From Hypericum androsaemum (Eukaryota; Streptophyta; Magnoliopsida; Malpighiales; Hypericaceae): a stretch of 64,000 bases of DNA. Within the stretch, counting starts at the first letter, position 1, and each line of letters starts with the position of its first letter. The stretch lies in assembly GCA_963995505.1 (NCBI GenBank), contig OZ023181.1, positions 23,246,366-23,310,365 on the forward strand, given 5' to 3'. The notes beneath the pieces were generated by a model, which saw only the letters and a list, made by a program, of their open reading frames with translations, made no database searches and had not been told where the DNA came from. Positions 1-11,235 of the stretch are shown here, piece by piece. The position numbers and the translations under genes were made by a program.

Positions 1-657
1 GGGGATTTTGACAAATTTTTGTCAACAAAAGAAACATTAAAAGAGCCGATTACAAGATCTTGACTGTTTTTTTAGGGGAAGATCTTGACTGTTTGGTCAC
101 TAATTTAAAAGTAGTTAATTGTCCATATGTTGTTGCCGTCCCTAATCATAATGCATTTACATAAAAATGGATTCTCTTGATTGTAGCTTCCTAAACACAT
201 ACTCAAATATTAGATTCAACTATTACGAATGAAAAAAATAACGTTAGAAGAGCCACCCTCGGGATGCTTGTGATATTTACCAGATGTAACTCTTACCGTT
301 GTAATATGGAAGCCGAAAAGAGTCAAGTACTTGCGGTGCTACCAACGGTACTCTTTTTCCAGTGTGATTTTATCCCAATAGATTTTGCTGTATAAAATTT
401 TTGAAGAGGCTGGCAACTGCGAGACTAATCGCGGTGCCCGTATTCGGGGAGATAATGCTTGATTCTAGTATACTCGGAGAAAAAAACATATACCAGACCA
501 GGTATTCCACAACCATCCCTCGTTTTCAACAGAATCGATCACAACAAGAAGCTAAACAACTAATCCCGACAAAAAAAAATCAAGTACTCCTCGAGATTTA
601 TGTCGTCCAATAGTAGTATAAATAGGACAGTGACCAACAATTAAGTTAGGGTTCAAT
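1..657. other. Upstream region of the CASP-like gene
   Basis: I see no coding gene here. The only clear signal is the TATA-like box near the right end, listed separately. The short open frame at 401-613 has no recognisable domain and overlaps the promoter. Confidence 0.5.
617..625 (+). promoter_or_regulatory. TATA box of the CASP-like gene
   Basis: TATAAATAG lies 33 bases before the ATG at 658. At the usual plant TATA-to-start distance of about 30 bases, this implies a very short 5' leader. The inference rests on motif and position only. Confidence 0.5.
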
Positions 658-2208
658 ATGGCTTCTAAGGCGACGTTGGTCTGGACCTTGGTGCTAAGGC
701 TCCTTGCATTTGCTGCATTGGCGGCTTCAGTTGTTATTTTGGCCACCAACCAATTTAAGACCGGCCCTATAAAGGTTACCTTCACCGATGTTGTTACATA
801 CAGGTAAATAAAAAACAATGTGTTTTTTTTTTGTTTCCAAGGTTTGAGTAAAATCACAAATTCACACCGTATCTTTTGCCAAATCTCAGTGATAGAAGGA
901 CTTTTCTATAAGTAAAGTGATAAAAGGACTTCAATTCTCTTAAAAGAAGTCTCGGCAAGCTTGAAAAAAATACATTGAGAGCGTCGTTTATATAGAGAAT
1001 CCGACGATAAAAATATCATGTGAGAGTTATTAATATTTTCAGGGAATTCTCAGTAATTTTAATTCCAAATGCCTCTTATTTCGATTTTATTTCAGGTATG
1101 TTCTTGCAGCAGCTGGCGTTGGAATTTTGTATTCTTTGTACCAATTACCGTTTGCCATGTACCATGCTCTTAAGGAAGAGAGATTGATCCGCAATGACTG
1201 TGCACCTGAGTTTGATTTCTATGGTGACAAGGTAATTCAATTAATCAACCCTTAATGGATTAGAAAATAAAGTAGAATTTTATAAATTAAAGCAAGGCCA
1301 AGTGAAATTAAATAACAACTACGGCAAAGTAGCTGTATACTATAATATACAAATAAATTCAATAATCATCACAAGTTTAGTATCATTTAGTGCCTCGTAT
1401 TTTCCGAAACCAACCACTCAGTTACTTAAGCACGTCACTTATAAAAAATTTTTTTACCACATTCTGCTTTTTTTCGGCAGGATACAATTTAAAATGTCAA
1501 AAATATTTTTGAGGTCATCGGAAAATTAACGAAAATACCCCTAAATAAGCATGCAAATTTTGGCCAACTGCTTCGTATGAGTTCACGGATTGCTCGAGTG
1601 CTCGTATTTTTTTGGTAAGTAAATTTTTTTAATAAAATTATATAGTAATATACATACGCATGATGTTAATCCCTCCCCTACTTGAGAGTTAAGACGTCCC
1701 AAATTCCCTACCATAGTGATGATCTTATAGATGTATGGAAATTACAGCCGAGAATTTTATTAAAAAATTTATTGTTGCAAAATCTAGTGGAAAAAGATGA
1801 CAATATAAAAAATACACTGCGATTCACATCAATCATCTGTGGGATGTCCTAATAGCAAACATGTTTGCTATTTAGACTGCTCGAGTGCTTGAATTAACGT
1901 TAAGATTGTTGATAGTTAATTAAGCATGGAACGTTAACGTGATTGGTGATCTTCCTCGATCATCAGATAGTTTCATGGCATCAGATAGTTTCGCTGCTAC
2001 GTATGAGCTGAAGGAGGCAGTTAAGCAATTAACCGACTACTTCGGTCCCGACGTCGACACTCCAAAGAGATTCAAGTTCCTCGACAAAGGATACGTAGCC
2101 GTTGGCCTCTTGCTGGTCGCCTTCGTTCTCGTCGCCCTACTCTCAATCTTGACGTCCATTGCTAGGTCCAACTCCGGCAAGGCCAAGGCCGGAGTTGTCT
2201 TCGGATGA
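658..2208 (+). CDS. CASP-like membrane protein (CASPL4D type), possibly decaying
   Basis: The coding sequence spans three exons: 658-803, 1096-1231, and a last exon read from about 1939 to 2208. Introns 1 and 2 have normal GT donors, and the exon 1/2 join is AG|GT-AG with the frame kept. Family knowledge: CASP-like proteins are four-helix plasma-membrane proteins related to the Casparian-strip scaffold proteins. Visible here are helix 1 (about residues 6-28), the helix 2 segment starting YRYVLAAAGVG, the YGDK motif that ends exon 2, and helix 4 (GYVAVGLLLVAFVLVALLS). Helix 3, normally right after GDK, is replaced by a polar stretch (DLPRSSDSFMASDSF) containing a 14-bp direct repeat. No AG acceptor lies immediately before the expected VI codons at 1939; the preceding bases are TTAAC. 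The upstream AGs I tested lead to stop codons. Either an in-frame acceptor at 2007 is used, giving a shorter product, or the gene is damaged. The family call is firm; the last exon boundary and function are not. Confidence 0.75.
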
Positions 2209-4081
2209 TGAAATACAACGATTCAGAGTCAAGCACTGTCGTATTACAGTATTAACAACTCTCGTTAAGTCAATCCAAGTTCCATTAGTAGACAACATAA
2301 TATTAATTGTTGGTCTATTCGAATTTTGTGAGTAGGTATCGATGTACTCACTCACAGTTTCTCGCTCGCTTACAAATACTTTTTCCTGGACATCAATTCC
2401 AAATAAAGATGCCACTTTTTTCACGATTTAAGCTAGGTGTTAAAGACACCTACTTCTGTACAATGGTGTTTGAAAATATTTTACATATATAACTTGTTGC
2501 AACTATGAATTGGCGGTCTCTAGTTTTTTCTTGATATTATCGTTTTTTTATAAGCAAAATTGATCATTCCACAAAAAACCTCAAGTATAATTAAACCAAA
2601 ATAATTATATCACAGTGGGTGAAAAATAAAACCTATCAAGATAGTAAGCTACAAGATGCAAAAAATTCAAAACAGTAGATTTACCCCACCTCAAATCCAC
2701 GGTTTTCATGATATAAAAAATTAAGGGGCGGAAGACCTTGTTCCTGAATTGACCAGCAGCCGCACTGCGAAGTTTCTTGATATTATCGTTTCTATTGGCT
2801 TCTTTTGGTGAAGAATTTTTCTCAATCCAGCCCAAGATCTGGCACATGAAGAAAGATTCACGAGCTTGGCCCACCAAAAGGCCTCTATTTTGGCCACCAA
2901 CATTCATTTTATATCAATTTCACTAGTCATTTTATATCAATTTCGTGGTGCAAGTTACAAGGAGATCAATTTAAATTCGAATGTCCTATCTGGCTCGAAA
3001 ATGAATTATTCGTTATAATAAATTTAGGCAGCTTTAGCAACTAAGCTCTGGGCTAGCCATGGTTCTGTGTCATCGAAAAGCAAGGCCACTGCCACTCCAA
3101 TGATGCAACCCATACCGATCCTTCTTATTCTAAAAAAAATACTGATCCTTCTTCAATGTCCTCCTTCGCCTTAATGATTATATCACATAGGATTGATGGA
3201 ACAATTGGAATTTAAACTAGCAGGACCAGCAACGAGTTTTTCTACTAGTACTAGTGCAATGATGTGTACGGATTTTTTGACATTCTTGTATAAGAATATT
3301 ACTTATGTCCGACAACAATATTTGTAGCATAAGGTTGATCAAATTCAACTTTCACTCGAAATAAATTGGAGCTAATACCGCACTAGAACCGACGAATCAA
3401 ACTGTTGAGATCAATTACAATGCTAGTTGCAAGTGTGCTATATATTTTTTCAAAGGTAAATTTTATTTATCAGTATTTGAACCCTAGACCTTGTTATATG
3501 TATTTGTTTGTAATTTTTTTATCATTTAAAGTACTTTATGAAAGTATAATAATATTTACACCGTCAGAGATCCCCATATATTGAATGGTAACTCTCGTAG
3601 GATTGCACCCAAAGACTTCAGTAAAAATTTTATCGTCGCAATATTCAACGAGAAAAAATGATAATAAAAAATAGCTACATCTATAGCATTGTTATATACA
3701 GTCTACCACTCAATCCCTACTTAGCGAACATGCTATCGACGTACACCATCACAATAAAAACCCACCCTGCCTGTCCCTAAATAGCCACATAAAGTTGAAT
3801 GCCAAAGAAGCTCGTAGACGGATCCCGATCTTCTTCCACATACAAAATTGAAACCTTCCCACGAAGCCTCGGCCCAATTAAGAGCCTGGCCTAAAGTGAA
3901 AAACACGCTCCCCGTGGAGCGCAGAAGACACTTCCAGATGCGAATGGTATTCTCCCTGTCCAAATTTGTTGGAGTTTCTAGTTAAAATTTATTATCCGAG
4001 TCAATTGTTTTTTTTTGTGTGTTTGGAAATGGTGATTAGCACAAGTTTGTTGCTCGTAAAACCCTGGTGCCTATGAGGGGT
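2209..4081. other. Intergenic, no gene recognised
   Basis: AT-rich DNA. Two minus-strand open frames (2605-2907 and 3733-3963) are protein-like in composition but match no family I know and have no splice context. I leave them unannotated. Confidence 0.4.
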
Positions 4082-4255
4082 TTGGATTTAGTGGGGATAA
4101 GAGTTGTTCCCACTGAAATGGATCAAGTCATTATATTTATAGACACGATTTTTAATGACTGTCAGATCTGTAGACATAATTTTTAATAAAATTTGATGGT
4201 CTAAACAAAATATCCTCCGTGACAATGATTTTTATGTTGTCCCCACTCAATCCAA
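4082..4255 (+). mobile_element. MITE-like inverted-repeat element, copy 1
   Basis: About 174 bp bounded by TTGGATTTAGTGGGGATAA at the left and its near inverted complement (TTGTCCCCACTCAATCCAA) at the right. A second copy with the same ends and interior (including the shared AATCGTGTCTACAGATCTGACAG-like core, read in the other orientation) lies at 25595-25749. Small size, inverted ends and dispersal make a non-autonomous DNA transposon the best reading. I could not fix a target duplication, so the superfamily is open. Confidence 0.6.
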
Positions 4256-4733
4256 AATCGTCTATAAGATCCCAATACATGTTTGTTACTTGTAAAACCA
4301 TCGTGTCTATCCCACATTGATAAAATTCATTTGGCAATAAAGTGGGCTCGTTGTCATGGTCATGGAGTCCCATCATTGCATTTGAAAAGGAATGGCATTG
4401 GCTAAGGATATTTTTGTCTAGTTGTGTATATATACACATAGTTTGTACCTTTTCTCAAGCTAGGCTAGCAAGTACCTTTCGGTATTACACTCCATGTGGA
4501 TTGATTAGGACATAAAAACAAAGTTTTTTTACGAATACTAACGATTAGCTTTTTTTGAAAAGATAAAAGTATGTTACACCAAATACTAACGATTAATTAA
4601 TCCTAGATATTGTTAATGATCGGGCAATTGTATTTTTTCCCATTTGATGAAATTGGGTCGGTTGAACAATTCTTTTTTTTTATAAATAGATTAATTTTAT
4701 ATATTTATCTCCCAAAAGTTACACAAGGTAAAA

Positions 4734-5311
4734 TGTGATATCCTATAATGATATGTTCTGTCTGAAATGCTTAAGCGATTTGGTTCATACTATTTATATC
4801 AATAAGGTACACATTCTTTTCTGGCACACATCTTGAGAGAACTCCAAGGATCAGGATGGGTGACTTCCTGAAAAATTTCTGGGATGCGTGCGAGTAAGGA
4901 CAAAGTACGCTAGAAAAGACTCGTGTTAGTCTGTGGAGATAGTCGATCAGATCACTGGGCATTACATTTGATATCAGAGCGAAAAAAAGTTTTAGGATTG
5001 TTCTGTGTACTATCTGGCGCAACATGGATGTCGCGTATTGAAGAAGGGATGAATGTGATACCTGTTAATGATCTATTCTATCTGAAATACTTAAGTGATT
5101 TGATTGGTACTATCCATATCAACAATGTGCACTTTCTTTTTTGGCACACATCTAGAGAGGACTCCAAGGTTAAACGTGTTTGGCCGGGTGTAGGATCAGG
5201 ATGGGTGACCTCCTGGAAAATTTTCGGGATGCATGTGAGTGAGGACAAAGCACGCTAGAAAAGATATATGTTGGTCTATGGAGTCAGTCGGTCGGATCAC
5301 GGGACTTTACA
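4734..5311 (+). mobile_element. Cassandra-type TRIM retrotransposon (5S-containing), complete
   Basis: Two long terminal repeats, 4734-4966 and 5054-5311, both start TGTGATA and end TTACA. After the left one comes a primer-binding site, GATATCAGAGC, close to the methionine-tRNA type TGGTATCAGAGC. A purine tract (GAAGAAGGGATGAATG) precedes the right repeat. Each repeat holds a stretch like the 3' half of 5S rRNA, with AGGATGGGTGACCTCCTGG as its core; the left copy has a deletion within that stretch. Known Cassandra elements carry exactly this 5S-derived segment in their repeats and encode no protein. Flanks TAAAA and CAAAA form an imperfect 5-bp target duplication. The internal domain is only 87 bp. 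Confidence 0.88.
5157..5240 (+). repeat. 5S rRNA-derived segment in Cassandra right LTR
   Basis: Reads like the second half of plant 5S rRNA, including GTTAAACGTGTTTGG and AGGATGGGTGACCTCCTGG. In 5S genes this half contains the internal RNA polymerase III promoter. It is a domain of the retrotransposon and not a functional 5S gene, because the 5' half is absent and substitutions are scattered. Confidence 0.75.
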
Positions 5312-6809
5312 CAAAATTATATATACTATTTACAAGGAAATCCCTATTCATGTAAGGACTCCGTGTATAAAAGTAAATACTGATGTCCAAAGTCTGAAAT
5401 ATAATTTGACCATCAGATCCATTCATGAACCCATCGTAGAATGGTATGATTGAGAAGCTCTTTGTTGCACCTTTCACCTTCAAAAATGGTCAGATTTCTT
5501 GTAAGCCATAGTCCTCAAAGAATAGCTTCATAGAGTGAAAACTAAACAATCTTGAGCATAACACCCCGAACCAAACCCATCCAAATGTGTAGTGAGGTTG
5601 ACAATGATGTTAGGAAATCACCCACAAGAGATCAAGAATGCGCAAAGTACAATGGACACAAAAGATTATGTGATTCAGCCTAATGTCTATGTCCACAGGG
5701 AGAAAGAAGAATTTTTATTGATGAATAGCCACAATGCCTTACATGAACTATGGTAATATGCCTTTAAATAATAGACAAACCCTTGCACACCAAGAAACCT
5801 ATCTAGGCCGATCTAGGAGTCCAAAACAGGAGTACGAACAATACAGGAAACAGTCTGCAGTACAACCTGGCAGACATCGGGTCGCCCAGACCCCTCTCAA
5901 ACCCGGTGGGCACCAGGTAGTTGGCTGGTTTCCACCTAGGCCATCAAAAATTTTATTTTTACATTTCTTGACATCCTAACAATCTCCACCTTGGCGAAAA
6001 ATCATCCTGTGGAAGAACCATGAACCTCCACCCGAATTTCGACAAACTTCACCTTGACAAAATACCACCCATTGGAGAAATATGAGACATGCAAATCAAA
6101 CAGACTCTACAGATTCCACCTCAAACTATATATACATCGCCATCAATAAGACCATCTACACTTTCTCTCCACCTTTATTCAATCACTTAGAGATAACCCC
6201 CAAACTCGAGCAACTCTCAAGTTTGCTAGGCGTATTCTCTCCAATCTCTATCGAACCCCAACTTACAAGTTCACCTGCTGAAGTAAACTTGTGACCAATA
6301 GATACATCCTCTATTTTCCTGTCACACCCACACTCTGCAACCTCGAACTACTTCTCTGTTAGACTTTTTGCCTCGAACCAATGCTACGAACTATAGATAT
6401 AATGGGCAATCTTTTGTTCCACCAAGTAAAATTTTTCACATGTCACAAACTCTACCGTTCGGCCTTGAGTGAGATATCTGATTTGTCCGTGGTGTTACTA
6501 ATAATTTTGCATTCCCAATACCCAAACTACCCAATATATTTGACGTCGATATTCATGTAGACATCCATAGCAGGACCTTGCTAACAATACTTCTCCGAGA
6601 CAACTATGGCTTCTTGCCAACAATGCCTCTATGAAATAACCATATCTTGCTAACCATGTCTTTGTGAATCCTAACTATACTCAAACCATTCATGACAAAC
6701 CTTTGCTCCATCATACAAAAGCTTTTTCCCTCTCCATAGAAACCCAAAGATGGGACTCCACCTACAACTGTGCCCCCACTAACATGTAGGTATTCCTTGT
6801 ATCCCTTTC

Positions 6810-7936
6810 TGTTATATGTTAGGGTTTTTAGATATTTTATTAGGGCTTCATATTTGGTTATTTTCGTCAATTAGAGGTCAACCTCTACTAGGTTAGGGTT
6901 ATTTTGTATTTTTTTAATTAAGTTTGTTAGTTATTGGCTATATAATGTCTTGGCATCCTAAGTTTTATTCGTCAATCAAGAAATAAAATAAGAAGTTCTT
7001 CCCCCTTCTCTTATTCTTTTCAACTCCTTTCACTAATTCTATCAAGTCCCGGTTGGGTCCTTACATTTAGTATCAGAGCCAATAACTCCGCTCATCATGC
7101 TTAGCTCGCGTGAGAAGCTTATATGTACCCAACTCATGCAATTCATGGAGGAGATGTGCGAGCAGATGAATGACATCTCGTAGCGATTAACGACCCTGGA
7201 GAAATGGGGGGAGGACAAACCCGGAAGGCCCTCCAGCAGCGAACCGAAGTCCTGTAGTGCCCTCCTTGGTCCAGACGAGTATAGGACCGCCACTCATAAC
7301 TTAAAATTATTGCCATGGAACTAACTCCGGAGCTAATTCTCAACCTTATACTGGATACTCACAAGCGGTCACTCCGCTTCCGATGTCGGAACAGTTTACG
7401 TCAAGGGAAGATGGAGGCATTCCTCGCTACTATAAGATCGAGTTTAAAACTTTTGACAAAAGAGAGGATCCCCGGGCATCCTACATGGAGAAAGTATGGT
7501 CGGCCAATGCCTCGCTAATATGATCAATTCTTTCTAGGCCAATGCACACCGAAGATGGACAAAGTATGGTCGGCATCCTACATGGACCACCGTGAAGCAA
7601 AAAGTATCACCGTTGGAAGAATTTTGCCATTCTTATCCGGACTTTTAGCTCGAGAACGAGCTATTTTGCGAGGGCGGGAGTGATATTATGTGTTAAAGTT
7701 TCTAGAAACTTTATTAGGGAAAATATTTGGTTATTTCTGTTCATTAGAGGTCTGCCTCTACTATGTTTGAGTTGTTTAGTATTTCCTATTCAGTTTGTTA
7801 GCTATTGGCTATATAATGCCTTGGCATCCTAGGATTTTATTCGTCAATCAAGAAATAAAATAAAAGTTCTTCCCCCTTCTCTTCTTCTGCTCAACTCATT
7901 TCTCTAATTCTATCAAGTCCCAGTTTGGTCCTTACA
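6810..7936 (+). mobile_element. Short Ty3-derived LTR element nested in the Copia element
   Basis: Two repeats of 256 bp each, 6810-7065 and 7681-7936, start TG and end CA, and share blocks such as TATTGGCTATATAATG. The left repeat is followed by a primer site (TAGTATCAGAGCC). A purine tract (GAGGGCGGGAG) precedes the right repeat. The 615-bp interior keeps a gag-like start (reading SREDGGIPRYYKIEFKTFD) and the extreme C-terminus of a Ty3-type polyprotein (LENELFCEGGSDIM, running into the right repeat as is usual for this group). Protease, polymerase and integrase are missing. CTTTC and CTTTT flank it as a 4/5 target duplication. It is a non-autonomous deletion derivative. Confidence 0.85.
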
Positions 7937-7949
7937 CTTTTACCCTTCA

Positions 7950-8300
7950 TCACCACCATATCATCCTTCCCCATCTCAATTAGCCCGCCTACAACTTTAT
8001 AGTTGTACTCACTATAATCTAATACTCCTAATGTGATCATATTCTTCTCCAACTTCAAAATATGTCTAACCCCACATAATTTTCTCTCAACACCATCCCA
8101 TATATTGATTCAGATATCGCATATGACTGCGATTCTACAGTAGAACCATCACTCATAGTCACCGTACATGAATCAATAAACTTGTAGGTATCGAACCACC
8201 CTCCCTGGGGTCATGTGAAAGGAACAAGAGCTATCTAAAATTTAGAAATCAGAATTCTTATGACCTGATAAGACAGAAAGACATTCACCATTGGACCCGT
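7950..8300 (-). pseudogene. Copia protease-region remnant
   Basis: On the minus strand the pieces GGWFDTYKFIDSCTVTMSDG and YGMVLRENYVGLDIF match the usual order after the protease active site in Copia polyproteins. Several stops and frame changes break it, and the nested element cuts it off at its 3' side, where the frame reads MVVMKG. It is certainly non-functional. Confidence 0.75.
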
Positions 8301-8304
8301 TTGA

Positions 8305-8998
8305 TTATGAGGCCATATTCATGGATCCCGATCTTCTTTCGTGGTCCTGAGTTCTTCCTGGACAATCCTTCTTCATATGCCCTTTTCCTCCGCACTCGAA
8401 GAAATTTTCTTTGAACCTTTTTGACCTAGACCTGGATCCCCTTCCATCTTTTTCTTCACTACGACCATCATTGCTACCCCTCACAACTAGCCTTTTTATT
8501 CGTTCATCGCCAGTTTTCCTCTTTTGATGAAACCTTAGCAGAGCACTTGTGATATCCTCCAACATTAGGTAATCTATCCTCCAAGTTAGAGTTGTAACCA
8601 AACTCTCGTAAGAACTTGGTAAGGAATTCAGCATCAACAATGCCTTGTCTTTATCCTCAAACTTTACATCGACCCTTCTCAAATCACTCAACAGTTGATT
8701 AACAATATTGATGTGTTGGCTCAGATCTGAGCTCTCCATCATCTTAAGTCTGTACAATTTTTGCTTAAGATAAAATTTATTCAACAGAGATTTTGTCATA
8801 TACCTATGCTCCAATTTCTTCCATACCCCAGCTAGTGACTTCTCATCCATGACGTGATACATCACATCATTCGTCAAGCACAAGTGCGCTCACCATCCCT
8901 TGTTGGACCAGCAGATCTTTGACACGCCTTTCCCATAATTCAAAATTCGATGAACCATCAAACTTCACCAAGCCAAACTCTGCGCCTTGATCCGCCAT
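8305..8998 (-). pseudogene. Copia gag polyprotein remnant
   Basis: The minus-strand reading starts MADQGAEFGLVKFDGSSN at 8998 and continues to a stop near 8880. A second frame of 192 residues then carries the typical gag body (MDEKSLAGVWKKLEHRYMTK and LMLNSLPSSYESLVTTL) and a zinc knuckle. The join between the two parts lacks the roughly 20-30 residues normally found there, so a small deletion with a frameshift is likely. The zinc knuckle reads FFECGGKGHMKKDC, with Phe where the first Cys of the CCHC motif should be. Recognition of the family is firm; activity is excluded by the break. Confidence 0.85.
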
Positions 8999-9457
8999 CC
9001 TTGACCTTAGCTCTAATAGCAATTGTTATAAAATCACCCACAAGAGAACAAGAACGCACAAAGAGCAATAAACACAAGAGATTACATGGTTTGGCCTAAT
9101 GCCTACATCGACAGGGAGAAAAATGATAATTTTTATTGATGAGTAGCCACAAAGCCTTAAATGAACTAGAGTAACATGCATTTATATAATAGACAAATCA
9201 TTGCACACAAAGAAACCTATTTATGTCGGCCTAGGAGTCCAAAACAAGAGTACGCACAAAAGAGGAAATGGTCTACAGTGTAACTCGATGGCGTCGGGTC
9301 TCCCGAACCCCTCTCGAACCTGCCTGAAGCCCATCAAAACTTTCATTTTTACTTTCCTCGACATCCCAACAAATAAATCCCCTATTTTTATATTCGATGA
9401 AATTGGGCAATCCCCTCTTTTCTTTTTCTATTTTTTTCGTTTATATGTTATATTTAG

Positions 9458-9870
9458 CATGGTTTTAAAACCCGGCTCAGAGCTACAATCCGAAATTTCT
9501 ACCATTTTTCGGGTCAGCCGGTCGGACCAAAAATATTTTTATTTTTTATATTTTAAATAATATATATACGTATATATATGTAGGTTAAAATAGATTTATT
9601 TTTCATACAAAAAAATAGACTTAATTTTTTTTCTCTCCACTCTATAAATCTACTTATTTATTTATTTATTACTCTATAAACTTGTCAAATCAACTTTTTT
9701 TTCCTCAAAAGCTACCCAGAAATTCAAAAAATTTAGGGTGGATCTCAAAATCGGCCAGTCCGACCGAATTTGGTCTGGTTAGTACAGACCCCGGTCAAAA
9801 GCCTAAAAATGATCCAATTTTGTGCCCGATTTGTGGTCCAACCAGTCAGACTGCATTTTTTAAAACCATG
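9458..9870. mobile_element. hAT-type MITE, 413 bp
   Basis: Perfect 13-bp terminal inverted repeats CATGGTTTTAAAA at both ends, flanked by a perfect 8-bp duplication ATATTTAG (9450-9457 and 9871-9878). An 8-bp duplication is the hAT hallmark. The interior has no coding capacity but repeats CCGGTC-like motifs in both orientations near the ends. The boundaries are base-exact. Confidence 0.9.
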
Positions 9871-9977
9871 ATATTTAGGAGACCGTATCTGTACGTTGTC
9901 ATGACTTGTGAGCTGCAACCATGCTTGTAATAGGACGAGGAATCATTAATATAGGTCTTTTTTGCTTCGTCACTTTT

Positions 9978-10938
9978 AACATAGTAAATAAAGTACTACA
10001 AGGTTTCAAAAGATGACCAAGCAATTGATGAATCTAATTTCGTCACTTTTAACATAGATTTTTCGTTCTCATAAATTGAACCCAAAAAATTCCATTTCTA
10101 ACACAGTATTCTTTTATATATAAATATATTATACTTTTCAAAAAAAAATATGTCAAAATAGTAAATTATTATACTTCCTATTTATTACATACTAACTTTT
10201 TTGACAAATAAATGTATATTACTCTTCAAAAGAATCTCCAAGAAGTTTATAAGGAGAAAATACATCCCAAATGGAATCAGATAGAACCTATAAAATTAAC
10301 ATAGTAAATAAAGTACTACAAGGTTTCAAAAGATGACCAAGCAATTGATGAAACTAATTTCGTCACTTTTAACATAGATTTTTCGTTCTCATAAATTGAA
10401 CCCAAAAAATTCCTTTTCTAACACAGTATTCTTTTTTATATAAATATATTATACTTTTCAAGAAAAAAATCTGTCAAAATAGTAAATTATTATACTTCCT
10501 ATTTATTACATACCAACTTTTTTTTTGACAAATAAATGTATATTACTCTTCAAAAGAATCTCCGAAAAACTTATAACAAGAAAATACATCCCAAATAGAA
10601 TCAGATAGAACCTATAAAATTAACATAGTAAATAAAGTACTACAACGTTTCAAAAGATGACCAAGCAATTGATGAAACTAATTTCGTCACTTTTAACATA
10701 GATTTTTCGTTCTCATAAATTGAACCCAAAAAATTATATTTCTAACACAGTATTCTTTTTTATATAAATATATTATACTTTTCAAGAAAAAAATCTGTCA
10801 AAATAGTAAATTATTATACTTCCTATTTATTACATACCAATTTTTTTTGACAAATAAATGTATATTACTCCTCAAAAGGATCTCCAAGAAGCTTATAACG
10901 AGAAAATACATCCTAAATAGAATCAGATAGAACCTATC
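9978..10938. repeat. Three tandem copies of a ~320-bp unit
   Basis: Units begin AACATAGTAAATAAAGTACT at 9978, 10298 and 10622 (periods 320 and 324). Each contains TTTCGTCACTTTTAACATAG, a run of ATATAAATATATTATAC and a closing AGAATCAGATAGAACCTAT. The copies are nearly identical, which suggests recent amplification. No coding capacity. Confidence 0.9.
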
Positions 10939-11235
10939 AAAGTAGAAAATTTACAAGATAAATACTATCTAATTCAAGTCTGCCCACGTGAGCATCGGAC
11001 ACCAAACATGCAAATAACACAAAGGAAGACCAAAATTCTACCAAAACCCTATCGAAAAGTCAAGGGGGATCAAAAGACCAAGAATGGAAAAGCCCAAAGG
11101 CCGCCTCCTTAATAGAGCGGATGATAAAATAAGCGTCCTCCTCCCAAGAAAATTCTGCAACGATAGCAAGACGCCACGTCTCTGCCGAAAGTACTTCGCG
11201 AAGAGTATCCTCATTCGAAATCATACTCGACAAAA

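Larger units (their letters stand above)
5608..9371 (-). mobile_element. Decayed Ty1/Copia LTR retrotransposon with a nested insertion
   Basis: Left repeat 5608-5981 (3' LTR in element orientation) and right repeat 9024-9371 (5' LTR) are clearly related; both begin TGTTA and end in AACA. Next to the right repeat, on the minus strand, is a tRNA-Met-like primer site (GCTATTAGAGCTAAGG). Next to the left repeat is the polypurine tract CCAAGGTGGAGAT. Flanks AATGA and AATAA form a 4/5 target duplication. Inside are a broken gag (8305-8998), a broken protease (about 7950-8300) and a scrap resembling the gag-pre-integrase region (about 6600-6809). I recognise no reverse transcriptase or RNase H, so the element is internally deleted as well as frameshifted. 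It is split by the element at 6810-7936. Confidence 0.85.

Noticed and set aside
2605..2907. 100-residue minus-strand frame
   Set aside because: Protein-like start but no family recognised, no splice context, and the right half is AT-rich filler.
3733..3963. 76-residue minus-strand frame
   Set aside because: No recognisable domain; isolated in AT-rich DNA.
5157..5240. A genuine 5S rRNA gene
   Set aside because: Only the second half resembles 5S and it lies within both LTRs of a Cassandra-type element.
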